Below are positions 16,182 to 27,487 of a stretch of 64,000 nucleotides of DNA, one piece after another. The DNA comes from Nocardioides baekrokdamisoli. Its GTDB lineage: Bacteria > Actinomycetota > Actinomycetes > Propionibacteriales > Nocardioidaceae. The notes under the pieces are model-generated. The model had not been told where the DNA came from and did not search any database. It was given only the letters and a program-made list of their open reading frames with translations. Where the stretch lies: the NCBI RefSeq assembly GCF_003945325.1, contig NZ_AP019307.1, positions 558,001 through 622,000 on the forward strand. Reading direction: 5' to 3'. Within the stretch, counting starts at the first letter, position 1. Each line of letters opens with the position of its first letter. Both the position numbers and the translations under genes were made by a program.

Positions 16182-17651
16182 CTACTGCTCGGTGCGCCGA
16201 TAGGCGGGCGCGACCTCGTTGATCGCATCGCCCATCCGGTGGATGCGCAGGTCGTTGGTCGAACCGGGGATCCCGGGAGGCGACCCAGCGATGATCACCA
16301 CGTTGTCCCCCTCCTCGATCCGACCGGTCGGCAACAGGTGCTCATCGACCTGCCTGGCCATCATGTCGGTGTGCTCGACGGGGTCCGTCAGGATCGGCTC
16401 GATGCCCCAACTCAGAGCCAGTTGCGAACGCACCGAAGCGATCGGGGTGAACGCCAGCACCCGGATCGGACCACGCAGACGCGCCAGACGGCGAGCCGAG
16501 TCACCGGACTGGGTGAAGGCGATCAGGAACTTGGCATCCATCCGCTCGGCGACCTCCTCGGCCGCCTTGGCGATGATGCCGCCCTTGGTACGCGGCTTCC
16601 AGATGATCTTGCTCAGGTGGCCGAGTCGACCCGGCTCGAACGCATGGGTCTCCGTTGCCTCGATGATCCGGGCCATCGTCTCGACCGTCACGATCGGGTA
16701 CTCACCGACGCTGGTCTCCGCCGACAGCATCACCGCGTCCGCACCGTCCAGCACGGCGTTGGCGACGTCGTTGGCCTCGGCTCGGCTCGGCGTCGGGTTG
16801 CTGATCATCGAGTCCAGCATCTGCGTGGCGACGATGACCGGCTTGGCGTTGAGTCGGGCCTGCTCGATGATGCGCTTCTGGAGGAACGGAACCTCCTCGA
16901 GGGGGCACTCCACACCCAGGTCACCGCGGGCGACCATGAAGGCGTCGAACGCCTTCATCACCTCGTCGAGGTTCTCGACGGCCTGCGGCTTCTCGATCTT
17001 CGCAATGATCGGCAGCATCCGGCCGACATCGCGCATGACCCGGCGTACGTCCTCGGCGTCGGAGGCATTGCGTACGAAGCTCAGTGCGATGTAGTCGACG
17101 CCCAACTCGAGGGCGAAACGCAGGTCGCGCTCGTCCTTCTCCGACAGCGCCGGCACGGACACCGCGACGCCCGGGAGGTTGATGCCCTTGTTGTTGCTCA
17201 CCGGCCCACCGACCAGCACCTCGGTGATCACGTCGGTGCCGTCCTCGACGCCGAGTACGCGCAGGCGCAGCTTGCCGTCGTCGATGAGAATCACGTCGCC
17301 CACCGTCACGTCGCCCGGGAGGCCCTTGAAGGTGGTGCCGCAGATGACGTCGTCACCGGGCACGTCGCGCGTGGTGATGGTCCACCGCTGGCCGCGGCGG
17401 AGCAGCGCCTTGCCCTCGGCGAAGGTCTCCAGGCGGATCTTCGGGCCCTGCAGGTCGGCGAAGATGCCGATCGCGCGCCCCGAGTCCTCCGCGGCCTTGC
17501 GGACCATCGCGTATCGCTCGGCGTGCTCGACGTGATTGCCGTGGCTCATGTTGAGCCGGGCCACGTCCATACCGGCATAGACGAGCTCGCGGATCTTCCT
17601 CTCACTGCCGACAGCCGGACCGAGAGTACAGACAATCTTCGCGCGCCTCAT
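16182..17651 (-). CDS. pyk: Pyruvate kinase
   Basis: Final glycolytic step, phosphoenolpyruvate plus ADP to pyruvate plus ATP; 489 residues. The N-terminus RRAKIVCTLGPAVGS, the signature IEKPQAVENLDEVMKAFDAF (with the catalytic Lys) and the metal-binding MVARGDLGVE segment are all present. The C-terminal domain (AKFLIAFTQSGDSARRLARL) is the regulatory fold. I start at ATG 17651, which matches the family N-terminus and lies 6 nt after TACCGT (leaderless), rather than at the earlier in-frame codon at 17684. The SDR gene follows closely. Confidence 0.97.
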   Translation of the reverse strand: MRRAKIVCTLGPAVGSERKIRELVYAGMDVARLNMSHGNHVEHAERYAMVRKAAEDSGRAIGIFADLQGPKIRLETFAEGKALLRRGQRWTITTRDVPGDDVICGTTFKGLPGDVTVGDVILIDDGKLRLRVLGVEDGTDVITEVLVGGPVSNNKGINLPGVAVSVPALSEKDERDLRFALELGVDYIALSFVRNASDAEDVRRVMRDVGRMLPIIAKIEKPQAVENLDEVMKAFDAFMVARGDLGVECPLEEVPFLQKRIIEQARLNAKPVIVATQMLDSMISNPTPSRAEANDVANAVLDGADAVMLSAETSVGEYPIVTVETMARIIEATETHAFEPGRLGHLSKIIWKPRTKGGIIAKAAEEVAERMDAKFLIAFTQSGDSARRLARLRGPIRVLAFTPIASVRSQLALSWGIEPILTDPVEHTDMMARQVDEHLLPTGRIEEGDNVVIIAGSPPGIPGSTNDLRIHRMGDAINEVAPAYRRTEQ

Positions 17652-17657
17652 GAGCGA

Positions 17658-17663
17658 ACGGTA
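17658..17663 (-). promoter_or_regulatory. -10 box of leaderless pyk promoter
   Basis: TACCGT in minus-strand sense, 6 nt before the ATG at 17651. It supports the shorter pyk start. Confidence 0.5.
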
Positions 17664-17728
17664 TCGGTCGTACGAGGTCGCCAACAGGACCGGGTCGGTA
17701 CCCGCAAGTAACTTGAATCACACCGAAA

Positions 17729-17767
17729 CAGTGAAGCCGCTCCCCGTGTCGAGGAGCGGCTTCACTG
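17729..17767 (-). terminator. gltBD terminator
   Basis: Perfect 15-bp stem (17729-17743 and 17753-17767) with a 9-nt loop, 12 nt after the gltD stop. GC-rich in its upper half and no T-run. Confidence 0.85.
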
Positions 17768-17779
17768 ATGCTGGGTCGA

Positions 17780-19261
17780 TCAGACCATCGCTGGACGGTC
17801 CGTCGGCTTGATCGGGGCCGGGAGCGTGGTAGATCCGGTCAGGAACGTGTCAACCGCAGCAGCGGCAGCGCGACCTTCGGCGATCGCCCACACGATCAGG
17901 GACTGACCGCGACCGGCGTCACCGGCGACGTACACGCCCTCGACCGAGGTGGCGAAGGCGCCGTCACGGGCGATGTTGCCGCGGTTGTCGAGTTCGACAC
18001 CGAGCTGGTCGACCAGACCGGCCCGCTCGGGGCCGACGAAGCCCATCGCCAGGAAGACGACGTCCGCCGGGATGACCCGTTCGGTGCCGACCTTCTCGAC
18101 GAGCTTGCCGTCGACGAACTCCACGTCCACGAGTTCCAGACCGGTGACCTTGCCGTCCTCACCAAGGAACCGCTTGGTGGAAACGCTGTAGACCCGCTCT
18201 CCACCCTCCTCGTTCGCCGAGGCGACGCGGTAGATCATCGGGTAGGTCGGCCAGGGCTGGCCGTTGGGACGGTCGTCCGCGCGGCCCGTGGAGTCCATCG
18301 GGCGCGGCATGATCTCCAGCTGCGTGATCGACGCGGCACCCTGACGGATCGAGGTGCCGAGGCAGTCAGCACCGGTGTCACCGCCACCGATGATCACGAC
18401 GTTCTTGCCGGCCGCGGTGATCTGGCCCTCGACGGTCTCGCCGAGAGCCGCACGGTTCGCCTGCGGCAGGAACTCCATCGCCTGGTGAATGCCGTCGAAC
18501 TCACGTCCGGGGACCGGAAGATCCCGAGCCACGGTCGAGCCGACGGTCAGCACGATCGCGTCGTACTTGTCCTTCAGCTGGGCCGCAGTGACGTCGACTC
18601 CGACGTTCACGCCGGCACGGAAGATGGTGCCCTCGCGCTTCATCTGGTTCAGGCGCTGGTCGATCTGCGCCTTCTCCATCTTGAACTCGGGGATGCCGTA
18701 CCGCAGCAGGCCGCCGATCTTGTCGGCCCGCTCGTACACCGCGACCGTGTGGCCGGCGCGGGTGAGCTGCTGAGCCGTGGCCAGACCGGCCGGACCCGAG
18801 CCGATGACCGCGACGGTCTTGCCGGACAGCCACTCCGGCGGCTGCGGCTTCACGTTCTGCGAGTCCCAGGCCTTGTCGATGATCGAGACCTCGATGTTCT
18901 TGATCGTCACCGGGTCCTGGTTGATGCCGAGGACACAGGCGGTCTCGCACGGGGCCGGGCACAGGCGACCGGTGAACTCCGGGAAGTTGTTCGTCGCGTG
19001 CAGACGCTCACTGGCCGCCTCCCAGTCGTTGCGCCAGACCAGGTCGTTCCACTCGGGAATGATGTTGCCGAGCGGGCAACCCTGGTGGCAGAACGGGATC
19101 CCGCAGTCCATGCAGCGGCTGGCCTGGGTGGTGATGATCGGCAGCAACGCCTTGCCGACACCGCCCGGGTAGACCTCGTTCCAGTCCTTGACGCGCTCCT
19201 CGACGGGGCGCCGACCAGCGATCTCGCGGCCGTTCTTCAGAAAGCCCTTCGGGTCAGCCAT
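17780..19261 (-). CDS. gltD: Glutamate synthase (NADPH) small subunit
   Basis: Supplies electrons from NADPH to the large subunit in making two glutamates from glutamine and 2-oxoglutarate. The 493-residue protein has N-terminal cysteines for the Fe-S clusters ([17 protein letters not shown] and CPAPCETAC), the FAD-binding GXGXXG ([13 protein letters not shown]) near residue 153 and a second Rossmann motif ([16 protein letters not shown]) for NADPH. C-terminal [18 protein letters not shown] is the usual FAD contact. ATG at 19261 overlaps the end of gltB by 8 bases. It is the last gene of the gltBD unit and ends at a strong hairpin. Confidence 0.97.
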   Translation of the reverse strand: MADPKGFLKNGREIAGRRPVEERVKDWNEVYPGGVGKALLPIITTQASRCMDCGIPFCHQGCPLGNIIPEWNDLVWRNDWEAASERLHATNNFPEFTGRLCPAPCETACVLGINQDPVTIKNIEVSIIDKAWDSQNVKPQPPEWLSGKTVAVIGSGPAGLATAQQLTRAGHTVAVYERADKIGGLLRYGIPEFKMEKAQIDQRLNQMKREGTIFRAGVNVGVDVTAAQLKDKYDAIVLTVGSTVARDLPVPGREFDGIHQAMEFLPQANRAALGETVEGQITAAGKNVVIIGGGDTGADCLGTSIRQGAASITQLEIMPRPMDSTGRADDRPNGQPWPTYPMIYRVASANEEGGERVYSVSTKRFLGEDGKVTGLELVDVEFVDGKLVEKVGTERVIPADVVFLAMGFVGPERAGLVDQLGVELDNRGNIARDGAFATSVEGVYVAGDAGRGQSLIVWAIAEGRAAAAAVDTFLTGSTTLPAPIKPTDRPAMV

Positions 19262-22200
19262 GCAGCACCTCCATGATCCGGTGGGCCGCTTCTTCTTCGG
19301 AGAGGCCGTCTTCCAACGCTTCTTCTTGCGCTTCGAGTACGCGCTTGTAGTCGCTCGGCATGATCTGGGTGAACCGCGGCAGCGCAGCCGCCCAGTCCGC
19401 CAACAGGTCCCGCGCGACGACCGAGTCGGTCTCCTCCGCGAACGCCTGCACCAGAGCCCTGAGCTCGTCCTGGCGCTTCTCGTCCACGGCAGTGAGCTCC
19501 ACCAGTTCGGTGTTGGCACGGGCGGGCACGAAGTCGAGCACCCAGGCGATACCGCCGGACATGCCTGCCGCGAAGTTGCGGCCCGTGGCGCCCAGGACGA
19601 CCACCCGACCGCCGGTCATGTACTCACACCCGTGGTCACCGACACCTTCGGTGACGACACTGGCGCCGGAGTTGCGTACGCAGCACCGCTCGCCGACTCC
19701 ACCACGGATGAAGATCTGACCGCTCGTCGCGCCGTACGCCAGCGTGTTGCCGGCGATGACGTGCTCCTCGGAGTTGAACGTCGCAACCCGGTCCGGGCGT
19801 ACGACCAGACGACCGCCCGACAATCCCTTGCCGACGTAGTCGTTTGCGTCGCCCTCGATGCGCAACGTCATGCCCTTCGGTACGAACGCACCGAAGGAGT
19901 TGCCCGCCGAACCCGAGAAGGTCAGGTCGATGGTGCCGTCCGGAAGGCCCTCACCGCGGTAGCGCTTGGTGACCTCGTGACCCAGCAGCGTGCCGACGGT
20001 GCGGTTGACGTTGCGGATGCTGAAGTGGCCGCGCACCGGCTCACCCGACTCGAGCGCCGGCTTGGCGACCGGGATCAGGGTGGTGATGTCGAGCGAACGC
20101 TCGAGACCGTGGTCCTGGGTCTTGGTGTTGAACAGGTCCTGGCCGGCGAACTGCTGCGGCACTTCCACCCGGTGGAAGATCGGCGCCAGGTCGAGACCCT
20201 CCGCCTTCCAGTGGTGGATCGCCTTCGCAGCGTCGAGGACGTCGGCCTGACCGACGGCTTCCTCGAGCGTACGGAAACCGAGCTCCGCGAGGAGTTCGCG
20301 GACCTCTTCGGCGATGTAGTTCATGAAGTTCACGACATACTCGGCCTTGCCGGAGAAGCGCGAACGCAGCACCGGGTTCTGCGTGGCCACACCCACCGGG
20401 CAGGTGTCGAGGTGGCAGACGCGCATCATGATGCAGCCCGAGACCACCAGCGGAGCGGTGGCGAAGCCGTACTCCTCGGCACCGAGCAGCGCAGCGATGA
20501 CGACGTCGCGACCCGTCTTGAGCTGACCATCGGTCTGGACGACGATCCGGTCACGCAGGCCGTTGAGCAGCAGGGTCTGCTGAGCCTCGGCGAGGCCCAG
20601 CTCCCACGGACCACCGGCGTGCTTGAGCGAGGTGAGCGGCGAGGCACCCGTACCACCGTCGTGACCCGAGATCAGGACGACGTCGGCGTGCGCCTTCGAG
20701 ACACCGGCCGCGACCGTACCGACGCCGACCTCGGCCACCAGCTTCACGTGGACACGTGCGACCGGGTTGGCGTTCTTGAGGTCGTGGATCAGCTGAGCCA
20801 GGTCCTCGATCGAGTAGATGTCGTGGTGCGGAGGCGGCGAGATCAGGCCGACGCCAGGGGTCGAGTGACGGGTCTTGGCCACCCACGGGTAGACCTTGTG
20901 ACCCGGCAGCTGACCGCCCTCACCGGGCTTGGCACCCTGCGCCATCTTGATCTGGATGTCGTCAGCGTTGGTCAGGTACTCCGAGGTCACACCGAAGCGA
21001 CCCGAGGCGACCTGCTTGATCGACGAGCGGCGGGCAGGATCGTAGAGACGGTCCGGGTCCTCGCCACCCTCACCGGTGTTGGACTTCGCACCGATGGAGT
21101 TCATCGCGATCGCGAGCGTCTCGTGCGCCTCCTGCGAGATGGAGCCGTACGACATGGCGCCGGTCGAGAACCGCTTGACGATCTCGCTGACCGGCTCGAC
21201 CTCGTCGATCGAGATCGGCTGACGGCCCGTCTCCTCCGCGTCCTTGAAACGGAACAGCCCACGCAGCGTCATCAGACGCTCCGACTGCTCGTTCACCCGG
21301 TCGGTGTACTGCTTGAAGATGTCGTAGCGACCGTTGCGGGTGGAGTGCTGCAGGCGGAAGACCGTCTCCGGGTCGAAGAGGTGCGGCTCACCCTCACGAC
21401 GCCACTGGTACTCGCCGCCGATCGGCAACTCGCGGTGCGCCGGCGCGATGCCGTCGACCGGGTACGCGGTGGCGTGACGCTTGGCGACCTCCTGGGCGAT
21501 GACATCGAGACCGACGCCGCCCAGCTTGGAGGTGGTGCCGGTGAAGTATTTCTCGACGACGTCCTGGGACAGGCCGACAGCTTCGAAGATCTGCGCGCCG
21601 GTGTACGAGGCCACCGTGCTGACACCCATCTTCGACATGACCTTCAGGACGCCCTTGCCGAGCGCCTTGGTGGCGTTGGCCATCGCCTTCTCCGGCTCGA
21701 CCTTCACGAAGTAGCCGTCGTACGCCAGATCCTCGACCGTTTCCAGGGCGAGGTACGGGTTGACCGCAGCCGCACCGAAGCCGACGAGCGTGGCGACATG
21801 GTGCACCTCGCGTACGTCACCAGCCTCGACGAGCAGACCGACCTGGGTGCGCTCCTTCTGGCGGACCAGATGGTGGTGAACCGCACCGGTGAGGAGCAGC
21901 GACGGGATCGGGGCCAGATCGGCCGTCGAGTGACGGTCCGACAGCACGATGATGCGCGAACCGTCGGCGATGGCCTGACTGACCTCGGCGCACAGTTCGT
22001 CCAGGCGCGCTGCGAGAGCCTCGCCGCCACCGGCGACCTCGTACAGACCGCGGACGATGTGGACCTGGAAGCCCGGCATGTCGCCGTCACGGTTGATGTG
22101 TCGGATCTTGGCCAGGTCGTCGTTGGTGATGACCGGGAACGGCACCACGATCTGACGACACGAGGCCGGTCCGGGCAGGAGCAGGTTCGCCTCGGCACCG

Positions 22201-23810
22201 ATCGAGCCGTACAGCGAGGTGACGAGCTCCTCGCGGATGGCGTCCAGCGGCGGGTTCGTGACCTGGGCGAAGAGCTGCGCGAAGTAGTCGAACAGCATCC
22301 GCGGCTTCGCCGAGAGGGCTGCGATCGGGCTGTCGGTGCCCATCGAGCCCAGCGGCTCCGCACCGGTGTTCGCGATCGGGGCGAGCAGGACGCGGAGGTC
22401 CTCCTCGGTGTAGCCGAAGATCTGCTGGCGACGGGTCACCGAGGCGTGGGTGTGCACGATGTGCTCACGCTCGGGGATGTCGTTGAGGTTGACCAGGCCG
22501 GCGTGGAGCCATTCGCTGTACGGGTGCTCCGCCGCAAGGGCGTCCTTGATCTCGTCGTCCTCGATGATCCGGTGCTCGACGGTGTCGATCAGGAACATCT
22601 TGCCGGGTTGCATGCGACCCTTGCGGACCACGTTCTCGGGCTCGATGTCGTGCAGGACACCGGCCTCCGAGGCGTACACGACGAGGCCGTCAGCGGTGAC
22701 CCAGTAGCGACCCGGGCGCAGGCCGTTGCGGTCGAGCACAGCACCGACCTGGGTGCCGTCGGTGAAGACGACGTTGGCCGGACCGTCCCACGGCTCCATG
22801 ACGGTGCTGTGGAACTCGTAGAAGGCGCGACGAGCGGGGCTCATCTCACCGTGGTTCTCCCAGGCCTCCGGGATCATCATCAGCACCGAGTGCGGCAGGC
22901 TGCGGCCGCCCAGGTGCAGCAGTTCGAGGACCTCGTCGAAGCTGGCGGAGTCGGAGGCGCCCGGGGTGCAGATCGGGAAGATCCGCTCCAGGTCGCCGCC
23001 GAGGACATCGCTGGCGAGGAGCGCCTCGCGGGCACGCATCCAGTTCCGGTTGCCGCCGACGGTGTTGATCTCACCGTTGTGGGCGATGAAGCGGAACGGG
23101 TGGCTCAGCGGCCAGCTCGGGAACGTGTTGGTCGAGAAGCGCGAGTGCACCACGGCGATGGCCGAGGCGAAGCGCGGGTCGCGCAGATCCGGGAAGACGT
23201 CGCCGAGCTGCTCGGTGGTGAGCATGCCCTTGTAGACGAGGGTGCGCGAGGACAGCGACGGGAAGTACGCATCGGTCTCACGCTCGGCGCGTTTGCGCAG
23301 CACGAAGGCGAGACGCTCCAGCGAGAGACCGGTGACAGCCTCGCCAGCGACGCTGACGAAGATCTGGCGGAACGTCGGCATCGCGGCCAGCGCGGTGGCG
23401 CCGAGGGTCTCGGTCTCGACGGGGACATCGCGCCAGCCGAGGACCGTCAGACCCTCGTCGACGGCGATCTTCTCAATGACCTCGACGGCGTTCGAAACGT
23501 GCGCGGCGTCGCCCGGGAGGAACGCGGTGCCGACGGCGTACGCACCTGTCGCGGGCAGGTCGAACCCGACGACCTCGCGCAGAAAGGCGTCCGGAACCTG
23601 CACGAGGATGCCCGCACCGTCACCGGAGTTGGCCTCAGCGCCAGCGGCGCCACGGTGGTCGAGATTGACCAGGGCGGCGACACCCTTCTCCACGATCTCG
23701 TGGGAGGCGACACCGGTCAGGGTGGCCACGAAGGCCACGCCACAGGCGTCCTTCTCGAACGCGGGGTCATACAGACCCTGCGGAGTCGGGTACGAGTGCT
23801 GATAAGGCAC
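19254..23810 (-). CDS. gltB: Glutamate synthase (NADPH) large subunit
   Basis: Ammonia assimilation enzyme of 1518 residues. A short propeptide (residues 1-22) precedes Cys23 in [11 protein letters not shown], which becomes the N-terminal nucleophile of the glutaminase domain (about 23-430). The synthase domain has the FMN region ([20 protein letters not shown]) and the 3Fe-4S cysteines ([15 protein letters not shown]). The C-terminal beta-helix (GXXXGGXXXVXG repeats, [10 protein letters not shown]) is present. GTG start behind GAGGGGAT. The 185-nt leader contains GTAAC twice (minus sense) around a TGATAC -10 candidate, a possible weak GlnR-type site. Confidence 0.97.
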   Translation of the reverse strand: MPYQHSYPTPQGLYDPAFEKDACGVAFVATLTGVASHEIVEKGVAALVNLDHRGAAGAEANSGDGAGILVQVPDAFLREVVGFDLPATGAYAVGTAFLPGDAAHVSNAVEVIEKIAVDEGLTVLGWRDVPVETETLGATALAAMPTFRQIFVSVAGEAVTGLSLERLAFVLRKRAERETDAYFPSLSSRTLVYKGMLTTEQLGDVFPDLRDPRFASAIAVVHSRFSTNTFPSWPLSHPFRFIAHNGEINTVGGNRNWMRAREALLASDVLGGDLERIFPICTPGASDSASFDEVLELLHLGGRSLPHSVLMMIPEAWENHGEMSPARRAFYEFHSTVMEPWDGPANVVFTDGTQVGAVLDRNGLRPGRYWVTADGLVVYASEAGVLHDIEPENVVRKGRMQPGKMFLIDTVEHRIIEDDEIKDALAAEHPYSEWLHAGLVNLNDIPEREHIVHTHASVTRRQQIFGYTEEDLRVLLAPIANTGAEPLGSMGTDSPIAALSAKPRMLFDYFAQLFAQVTNPPLDAIREELVTSLYGSIGAEANLLLPGPASCRQIVVPFPVITNDDLAKIRHINRDGDMPGFQVHIVRGLYEVAGGGEALAARLDELCAEVSQAIADGSRIIVLSDRHSTADLAPIPSLLLTGAVHHHLVRQKERTQVGLLVEAGDVREVHHVATLVGFGAAAVNPYLALETVEDLAYDGYFVKVEPEKAMANATKALGKGVLKVMSKMGVSTVASYTGAQIFEAVGLSQDVVEKYFTGTTSKLGGVGLDVIAQEVAKRHATAYPVDGIAPAHRELPIGGEYQWRREGEPHLFDPETVFRLQHSTRNGRYDIFKQYTDRVNEQSERLMTLRGLFRFKDAEETGRQPISIDEVEPVSEIVKRFSTGAMSYGSISQEAHETLAIAMNSIGAKSNTGEGGEDPDRLYDPARRSSIKQVASGRFGVTSEYLTNADDIQIKMAQGAKPGEGGQLPGHKVYPWVAKTRHSTPGVGLISPPPHHDIYSIEDLAQLIHDLKNANPVARVHVKLVAEVGVGTVAAGVSKAHADVVLISGHDGGTGASPLTSLKHAGGPWELGLAEAQQTLLLNGLRDRIVVQTDGQLKTGRDVVIAALLGAEEYGFATAPLVVSGCIMMRVCHLDTCPVGVATQNPVLRSRFSGKAEYVVNFMNYIAEEVRELLAELGFRTLEEAVGQADVLDAAKAIHHWKAEGLDLAPIFHRVEVPQQFAGQDLFNTKTQDHGLERSLDITTLIPVAKPALESGEPVRGHFSIRNVNRTVGTLLGHEVTKRYRGEGLPDGTIDLTFSGSAGNSFGAFVPKGMTLRIEGDANDYVGKGLSGGRLVVRPDRVATFNSEEHVIAGNTLAYGATSGQIFIRGGVGERCCVRNSGASVVTEGVGDHGCEYMTGGRVVVLGATGRNFAAGMSGGIAWVLDFVPARANTELVELTAVDEKRQDELRALVQAFAEETDSVVARDLLADWAAALPRFTQIMPSDYKRVLEAQEEALEDGLSEEEAAHRIMEVLHG

Positions 23811-23995
23811 GGGAGATCCCCTCGTCTTTCAGGCGCGCATCAACTCACCCGGTACGGGGGACTTTCGATGCGCAGCGGTGTCAGCTGATCCTGTTGTTGA
23901 ACAAGGCAGGTGCTGCCGGCGAGTGCTTTGGGGGACGACATTGGCCCTCACGCTCCGCTGAACGTTACCAGCAAGTATCAGCGTGCTCCACTCAG

Positions 23996-24844
23996 TTACA
24001 CAGCGGTGGAGGCGTTCTCCCCGACAGCGACGTACGGCGACTCCTCGCGTGGCAACTGCTTGCGCCCGACGAGGACGAAGTACGCCAACCCCCCGAGGAA
24101 GACCACGAGCGCGGTCCAGTCGTTGAGGCGCAGACCGAGGACATGGTGCTGGACGGAGTCGATCCGGAGGTATTCGATCCAGGCGCGTCCGAGCGTGTAG
24201 ATCATGGCGTACAGGGCGAAGCCACGACCGTGACCGAACTTGAACCGCCGATCCAGCCACAGGATCAGGCCGGCAGCACCGAGGTCCCAGAGGCATTCGT
24301 AGAGGAACGTGGGGTGGTACGTGCCTGCGACGCCGCCGGGTGCGTGGGCCGCGTCGATCTTGAGGCCCCACGGGAGAGTCGTCGCCCGGCCGTACAGCTC
24401 CTGGTTGAACCAGTTGCCCCAGCGGCCGATCCCCTGCGCGACCAGGAGACAGGGTGCGAGCACATCGGCCACGACCGGCAGCAGTACGCCTGCTCGACGG
24501 CACGCGATCCAGACACCGAGCGCGCCACCGCTGATGGCACCCCAGATGCCGATCCCGCCGTGCCAGATCGCGAACGGCTCCCACCACGGCACACCGTGGC
24601 CGAAGTAGCGGTCCGAATCGGTCATCACGCTGTAGAGACGGGCACCGACGAGTCCGAACGGGAATGCCCAGAGCGCCAGATCCTGGATGAAGCCGGCGCG
24701 TCCACCGCGGGCCTGCCAGCGACGCTCGGCGATGATCACGCAGACGATCGCGCCGAGGATGATCGCGAGGGCATATCCGCGCAGCGGGATCGGACCCAGA
24801 TGCCACACGCCTTGGTGCGGGCTGGGGATGAAGAGCGAGATCAC
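23996..24844 (-). CDS. lgt: Prolipoprotein diacylglyceryl transferase
   Basis: Membrane enzyme that transfers diacylglycerol to the lipobox cysteine of prolipoproteins; 282 residues, seven membrane segments. The Lgt signature with conserved Arg and Asn is present (GRWGNWFNQELYGRATTLPWG). Also conserved are VGARLYSVM and YHPTFLYECLWDL. The GTG start overlaps the SCO1-like stop by 4 bases. Several lipoproteins in this window (SCO1-like, two at 55-56 kb, CapA-like) are its expected clients. It sits after trpA as in many actinobacteria. Confidence 0.95.
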   Translation of the reverse strand: MISLFIPSPHQGVWHLGPIPLRGYALAIILGAIVCVIIAERRWQARGGRAGFIQDLALWAFPFGLVGARLYSVMTDSDRYFGHGVPWWEPFAIWHGGIGIWGAISGGALGVWIACRRAGVLLPVVADVLAPCLLVAQGIGRWGNWFNQELYGRATTLPWGLKIDAAHAPGGVAGTYHPTFLYECLWDLGAAGLILWLDRRFKFGHGRGFALYAMIYTLGRAWIEYLRIDSVQHHVLGLRLNDWTALVVFLGGLAYFVLVGRKQLPREESPYVAVGENASTAV

Positions 24845-25467
24845 TCGGGCACAGCTCCGTTCAACATCGCCTGCAGGTCGCCGGCGTACTGCTTGGACGT
24901 GGTGCCGATGTCCCAGATCGCCACGGCGACGTGCCTGGCATTCAGCGCGACCACATGCGTGTCGTGGGTCGGTACGTCGTATCCGCCACTCGGCAGACGC
25001 TCGGCTCCCTTGACGTACAACTTGAGGGACGACGCAAGGTCGATGATCCGGGCGATCGGGCCCGTGACACCGATGAACCTGGAGTCGTAGCGGTCCAGCC
25101 AGCGGCGCTCGACCTTGGCGGAGTCGCGGGCAGGGTCCGTGGTGACGAACACCATCGTGATCTTCGACGTCTGATCGGCGCTGAGCCTGCTGAAGGCCGA
25201 GCCGAGCTGACTCATCACGGCGGGGCACTCGTCGGGGCAGTTGGTGTAGCCGAAGAAGACCAGCGTGAGCGGGGTCTGCAGCGTGCTTCCGAGGTCGTAC
25301 GGCGCGCCGGCGGTGTCGGTCAGGGCGACGGTGGCCGGCTTGTACGGGCCGTAGCCCGAGGCGGTGAACTGGTGCGGGCCCGACGCCTGCTGGCTCGATC
25401 CGCACGCGGCGAGCAGCGCGGCTCCCACCAGAGCGACCACCAGTCGCTTGAGATGAGTCAGGTTCAA
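24841..25467 (-). CDS. SCO1/SenC-like lipoprotein
   Basis: Copper-binding thioredoxin-fold lipoprotein used in cytochrome c oxidase CuA assembly or in redox roles; 208 residues. A signal peptide with lipobox LLAAC-G (Cys22) leads into the SCO1 fold: CxxxC in YTNCPDECP near residue 80 and a conserved His in VPTHDTHVVAL. TTG start overlaps the trpA stop by 4 bases (TTGA), and its stop overlaps lgt. No oxidase genes are nearby. Because it is coupled to trpA and lgt, expression should follow the trp genes. Confidence 0.88.
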   Translation of the reverse strand: MNLTHLKRLVVALVGAALLAACGSSQQASGPHQFTASGYGPYKPATVALTDTAGAPYDLGSTLQTPLTLVFFGYTNCPDECPAVMSQLGSAFSRLSADQTSKITMVFVTTDPARDSAKVERRWLDRYDSRFIGVTGPIARIIDLASSLKLYVKGAERLPSGGYDVPTHDTHVVALNARHVAVAIWDIGTTSKQYAGDLQAMLNGAVPE

Positions 25468-26270
25468 CGGCGTACGCCTTCCGCGAGATCCTTGGTGAGC
25501 GTAGCCAGTGCCGCAATGGCGGCCTTATGGTCGCCGTTGGCATCAAGGATCGCGCGGACGAACGCGCTGCCGACGATGACGCCGTCGGCGTACTGGGCGA
25601 TCTGGTGGGCCTGGGCACCGTTGCTGACGCCGAGACCGACGCCGACGGGCAGGCTGGTCGCGGCTTTGGTGCGTGCCACCAGCGGAGGGGCGAGGTCGGA
25701 CGTCTGGTTGCGCGCGCCGGTCACACCCATGACAGCGGTGGCGTAGACGAATCCGCGACAGTTGCTGACGGTCAGGCCGATCCGCTCGTCGGTGCTCGAC
25801 GGTGCGACCAGGAAGATCTTGTCGAGATCGTGCGCGTCGGCGGCCGCGATCCACTCCTGGCCGTAGTCAGGAGTGATGTCGGGCGTGATCAGGCCCGAGC
25901 CACCAGCAGCCGCGAGGTCGCGCGCGAAGGCTTCCACGCCGTAGCGCTCGACCGGGTTCCAGTAGGTCATGATCACCGTAGGCACGCCCAGCGTGGCTGT
26001 GGCCTCGACGGTCGCGAGCACGTCCTTGGTGCGTACGCCGTTCTGGAGTGCCTGGAGCGCCGCTGCCTGGATCGTGGGGCCGTCCATCACGGGGTCGCTG
26101 TACGGCAGACCGACCTCGATGACGTCACAACCGTTGTCGACCATCGCCTTGATCGCGTCGATGCCGCCCGCGACCGTCGGGAAGCCAGCCGGCAGGTAGC
26201 CGACCAGCGCGGCGCGGTTCTCCGCCGCCGCCTTCTCGAACGCCACCGCAGTCGTCACAGCTTGAACCAT
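25464..26270 (-). CDS. trpA: Tryptophan synthase alpha subunit
   Basis: Cleaves indole-3-glycerol phosphate to indole and glyceraldehyde 3-phosphate; 268 residues, TIM barrel. The catalytic Glu lies in [19 protein letters not shown] and the catalytic Asp in [12 protein letters not shown]. The phosphate-binding [10 protein letters not shown] and [10 protein letters not shown] are present. The start overlaps the trpB end by 16 bases and its stop overlaps the SCO1-like gene. Confidence 0.96.
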   Translation of the reverse strand: MVQAVTTAVAFEKAAAENRAALVGYLPAGFPTVAGGIDAIKAMVDNGCDVIEVGLPYSDPVMDGPTIQAAALQALQNGVRTKDVLATVEATATLGVPTVIMTYWNPVERYGVEAFARDLAAAGGSGLITPDITPDYGQEWIAAADAHDLDKIFLVAPSSTDERIGLTVSNCRGFVYATAVMGVTGARNQTSDLAPPLVARTKAATSLPVGVGLGVSNGAQAHQIAQYADGVIVGSAFVRAILDANGDHKAAIAALATLTKDLAEGVRR

Positions 26271-27487
26271 TCCATCGCCGTACCCATGTCCTTGTCGCCG
26301 CGGCCCGAAAGGTTGACCAGCAGAGTCGCCTCCGGGCCGAACTCCTCACGCAGCTGCGGCGCGATCTTGATCGCCCCGGCCAGCGCGTGCGCAGACTCGA
26401 TCGCGGGGATGATCCCCTCGGTGCGGGCCAGGAGCGCGAACGCATCCATTGCCTCGGTGTCGGTCACCGACGTGTACGTCGCGCGGCCGCTCTTGGCCAG
26501 CCAGGCATGCTGCGGACCCACCCCGGGGTAGTCCAGACCGGCGGAGATCGAGTGCGACTCGATCGTCTGACCGTCCTCGTCCTGGAGCACGTACGTACGC
26601 GCGCCGTGCAGCACACCCTCATCGCCCTGCTGGATGGTGGCGGCGTGGCGGCCGGTCTCGTACCCGTCTCCCCCAGCCTCGAACCCGTAGATGCGAACAT
26701 CCGGGTCGTCCAGGAAGGCGGTGTAGAGGCCGATGGCGTTCGAGCCGCCGCCGACCGCGGCTGCAATCGCGTGCGGGAGTCGCCCGTCCATCGCCAACAC
26801 CTGTTCGCGGGCCTCGTCACCGATCCCTCGGGCAAGGTCCCGCACGAGCGTCGGGAACGGGTGCGGGCCAGCCGCGGTCCCGAAGAGGTACGCAGTGTGG
26901 TCGACGCTCGCGACCCAGTCGCGCAGCGCCTCGTTGATCGCGTCCTTCAGCGTGGCGCTGCCCGAGTCGACCGGGATCACCTCGGCGCCGAGGAGCTTCA
27001 TCCGGGCGACGTTGAGCGCCTGACGATCGGTGTCGACCTTGCCCATGTAGACCGTGCAGTCCAGACCGAAGTACGCCGCGGCGGTCGCACTCGCGACGCC
27101 GTGCTGTCCGGCACCGGTCTCGGCGATCACCCGGGTCTTGCCCATCCGCTTGGTCAGCAGGGCCTGGCCGAGCACATTGCGGATCTTGTGCGCACCGGTG
27201 TGGTTGAGGTCCTCGCGCTTGAGCAGGATCCGGATGCCGAGCTTGTCGGAGAGTCGCTCGGCGAAGTACAGCGGGCTGGGGAGGTTCGCGTACTCCCGCA
27301 GGATGGTGTCGAAGTCACGGACGAAGCTCGGGTCCGCCTTCGCCGCGGTCCAGGCCTGATCGAGTTCGAGGAGCGCCTTCATCAGCGCCTCCGGCATGAA
27401 CCGGCCGCCGAAACCCTCCTCGGATCCCCCGTACCAACCGCGGTCGTCCGCGTCGAAGCTCGTGGTCTCGTTCAGATGCGTCGTCAT
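26255..27487 (-). CDS. trpB: Tryptophan synthase beta subunit
   Basis: PLP enzyme condensing indole with serine; 410 residues. The PLP lysine is in [18 protein letters not shown], the glycine-rich phosphate loop is [15 protein letters not shown], and [19 protein letters not shown] is conserved. ATG at 27487 overlaps the trpC stop by 4 bases (ATGA). Confidence 0.97.
   Translation of the reverse strand: MTTHLNETTSFDADDRGWYGGSEEGFGGRFMPEALMKALLELDQAWTAAKADPSFVRDFDTILREYANLPSPLYFAERLSDKLGIRILLKREDLNHTGAHKIRNVLGQALLTKRMGKTRVIAETGAGQHGVASATAAAYFGLDCTVYMGKVDTDRQALNVARMKLLGAEVIPVDSGSATLKDAINEALRDWVASVDHTAYLFGTAAGPHPFPTLVRDLARGIGDEAREQVLAMDGRLPHAIAAAVGGGSNAIGLYTAFLDDPDVRIYGFEAGGDGYETGRHAATIQQGDEGVLHGARTYVLQDEDGQTIESHSISAGLDYPGVGPQHAWLAKSGRATYTSVTDTEAMDAFALLARTEGIIPAIESAHALAGAIKIAPQLREEFGPEATLLVNLSGRGDKDMGTAMEWFKL

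Noticed and set aside
19188..23888. 1566-codon plus-strand open frame opposite gltB
   Set aside because: Antisense to a fully conserved glutamate synthase; the product is Asp/Arg/His-rich with no domain and reflects codon bias.
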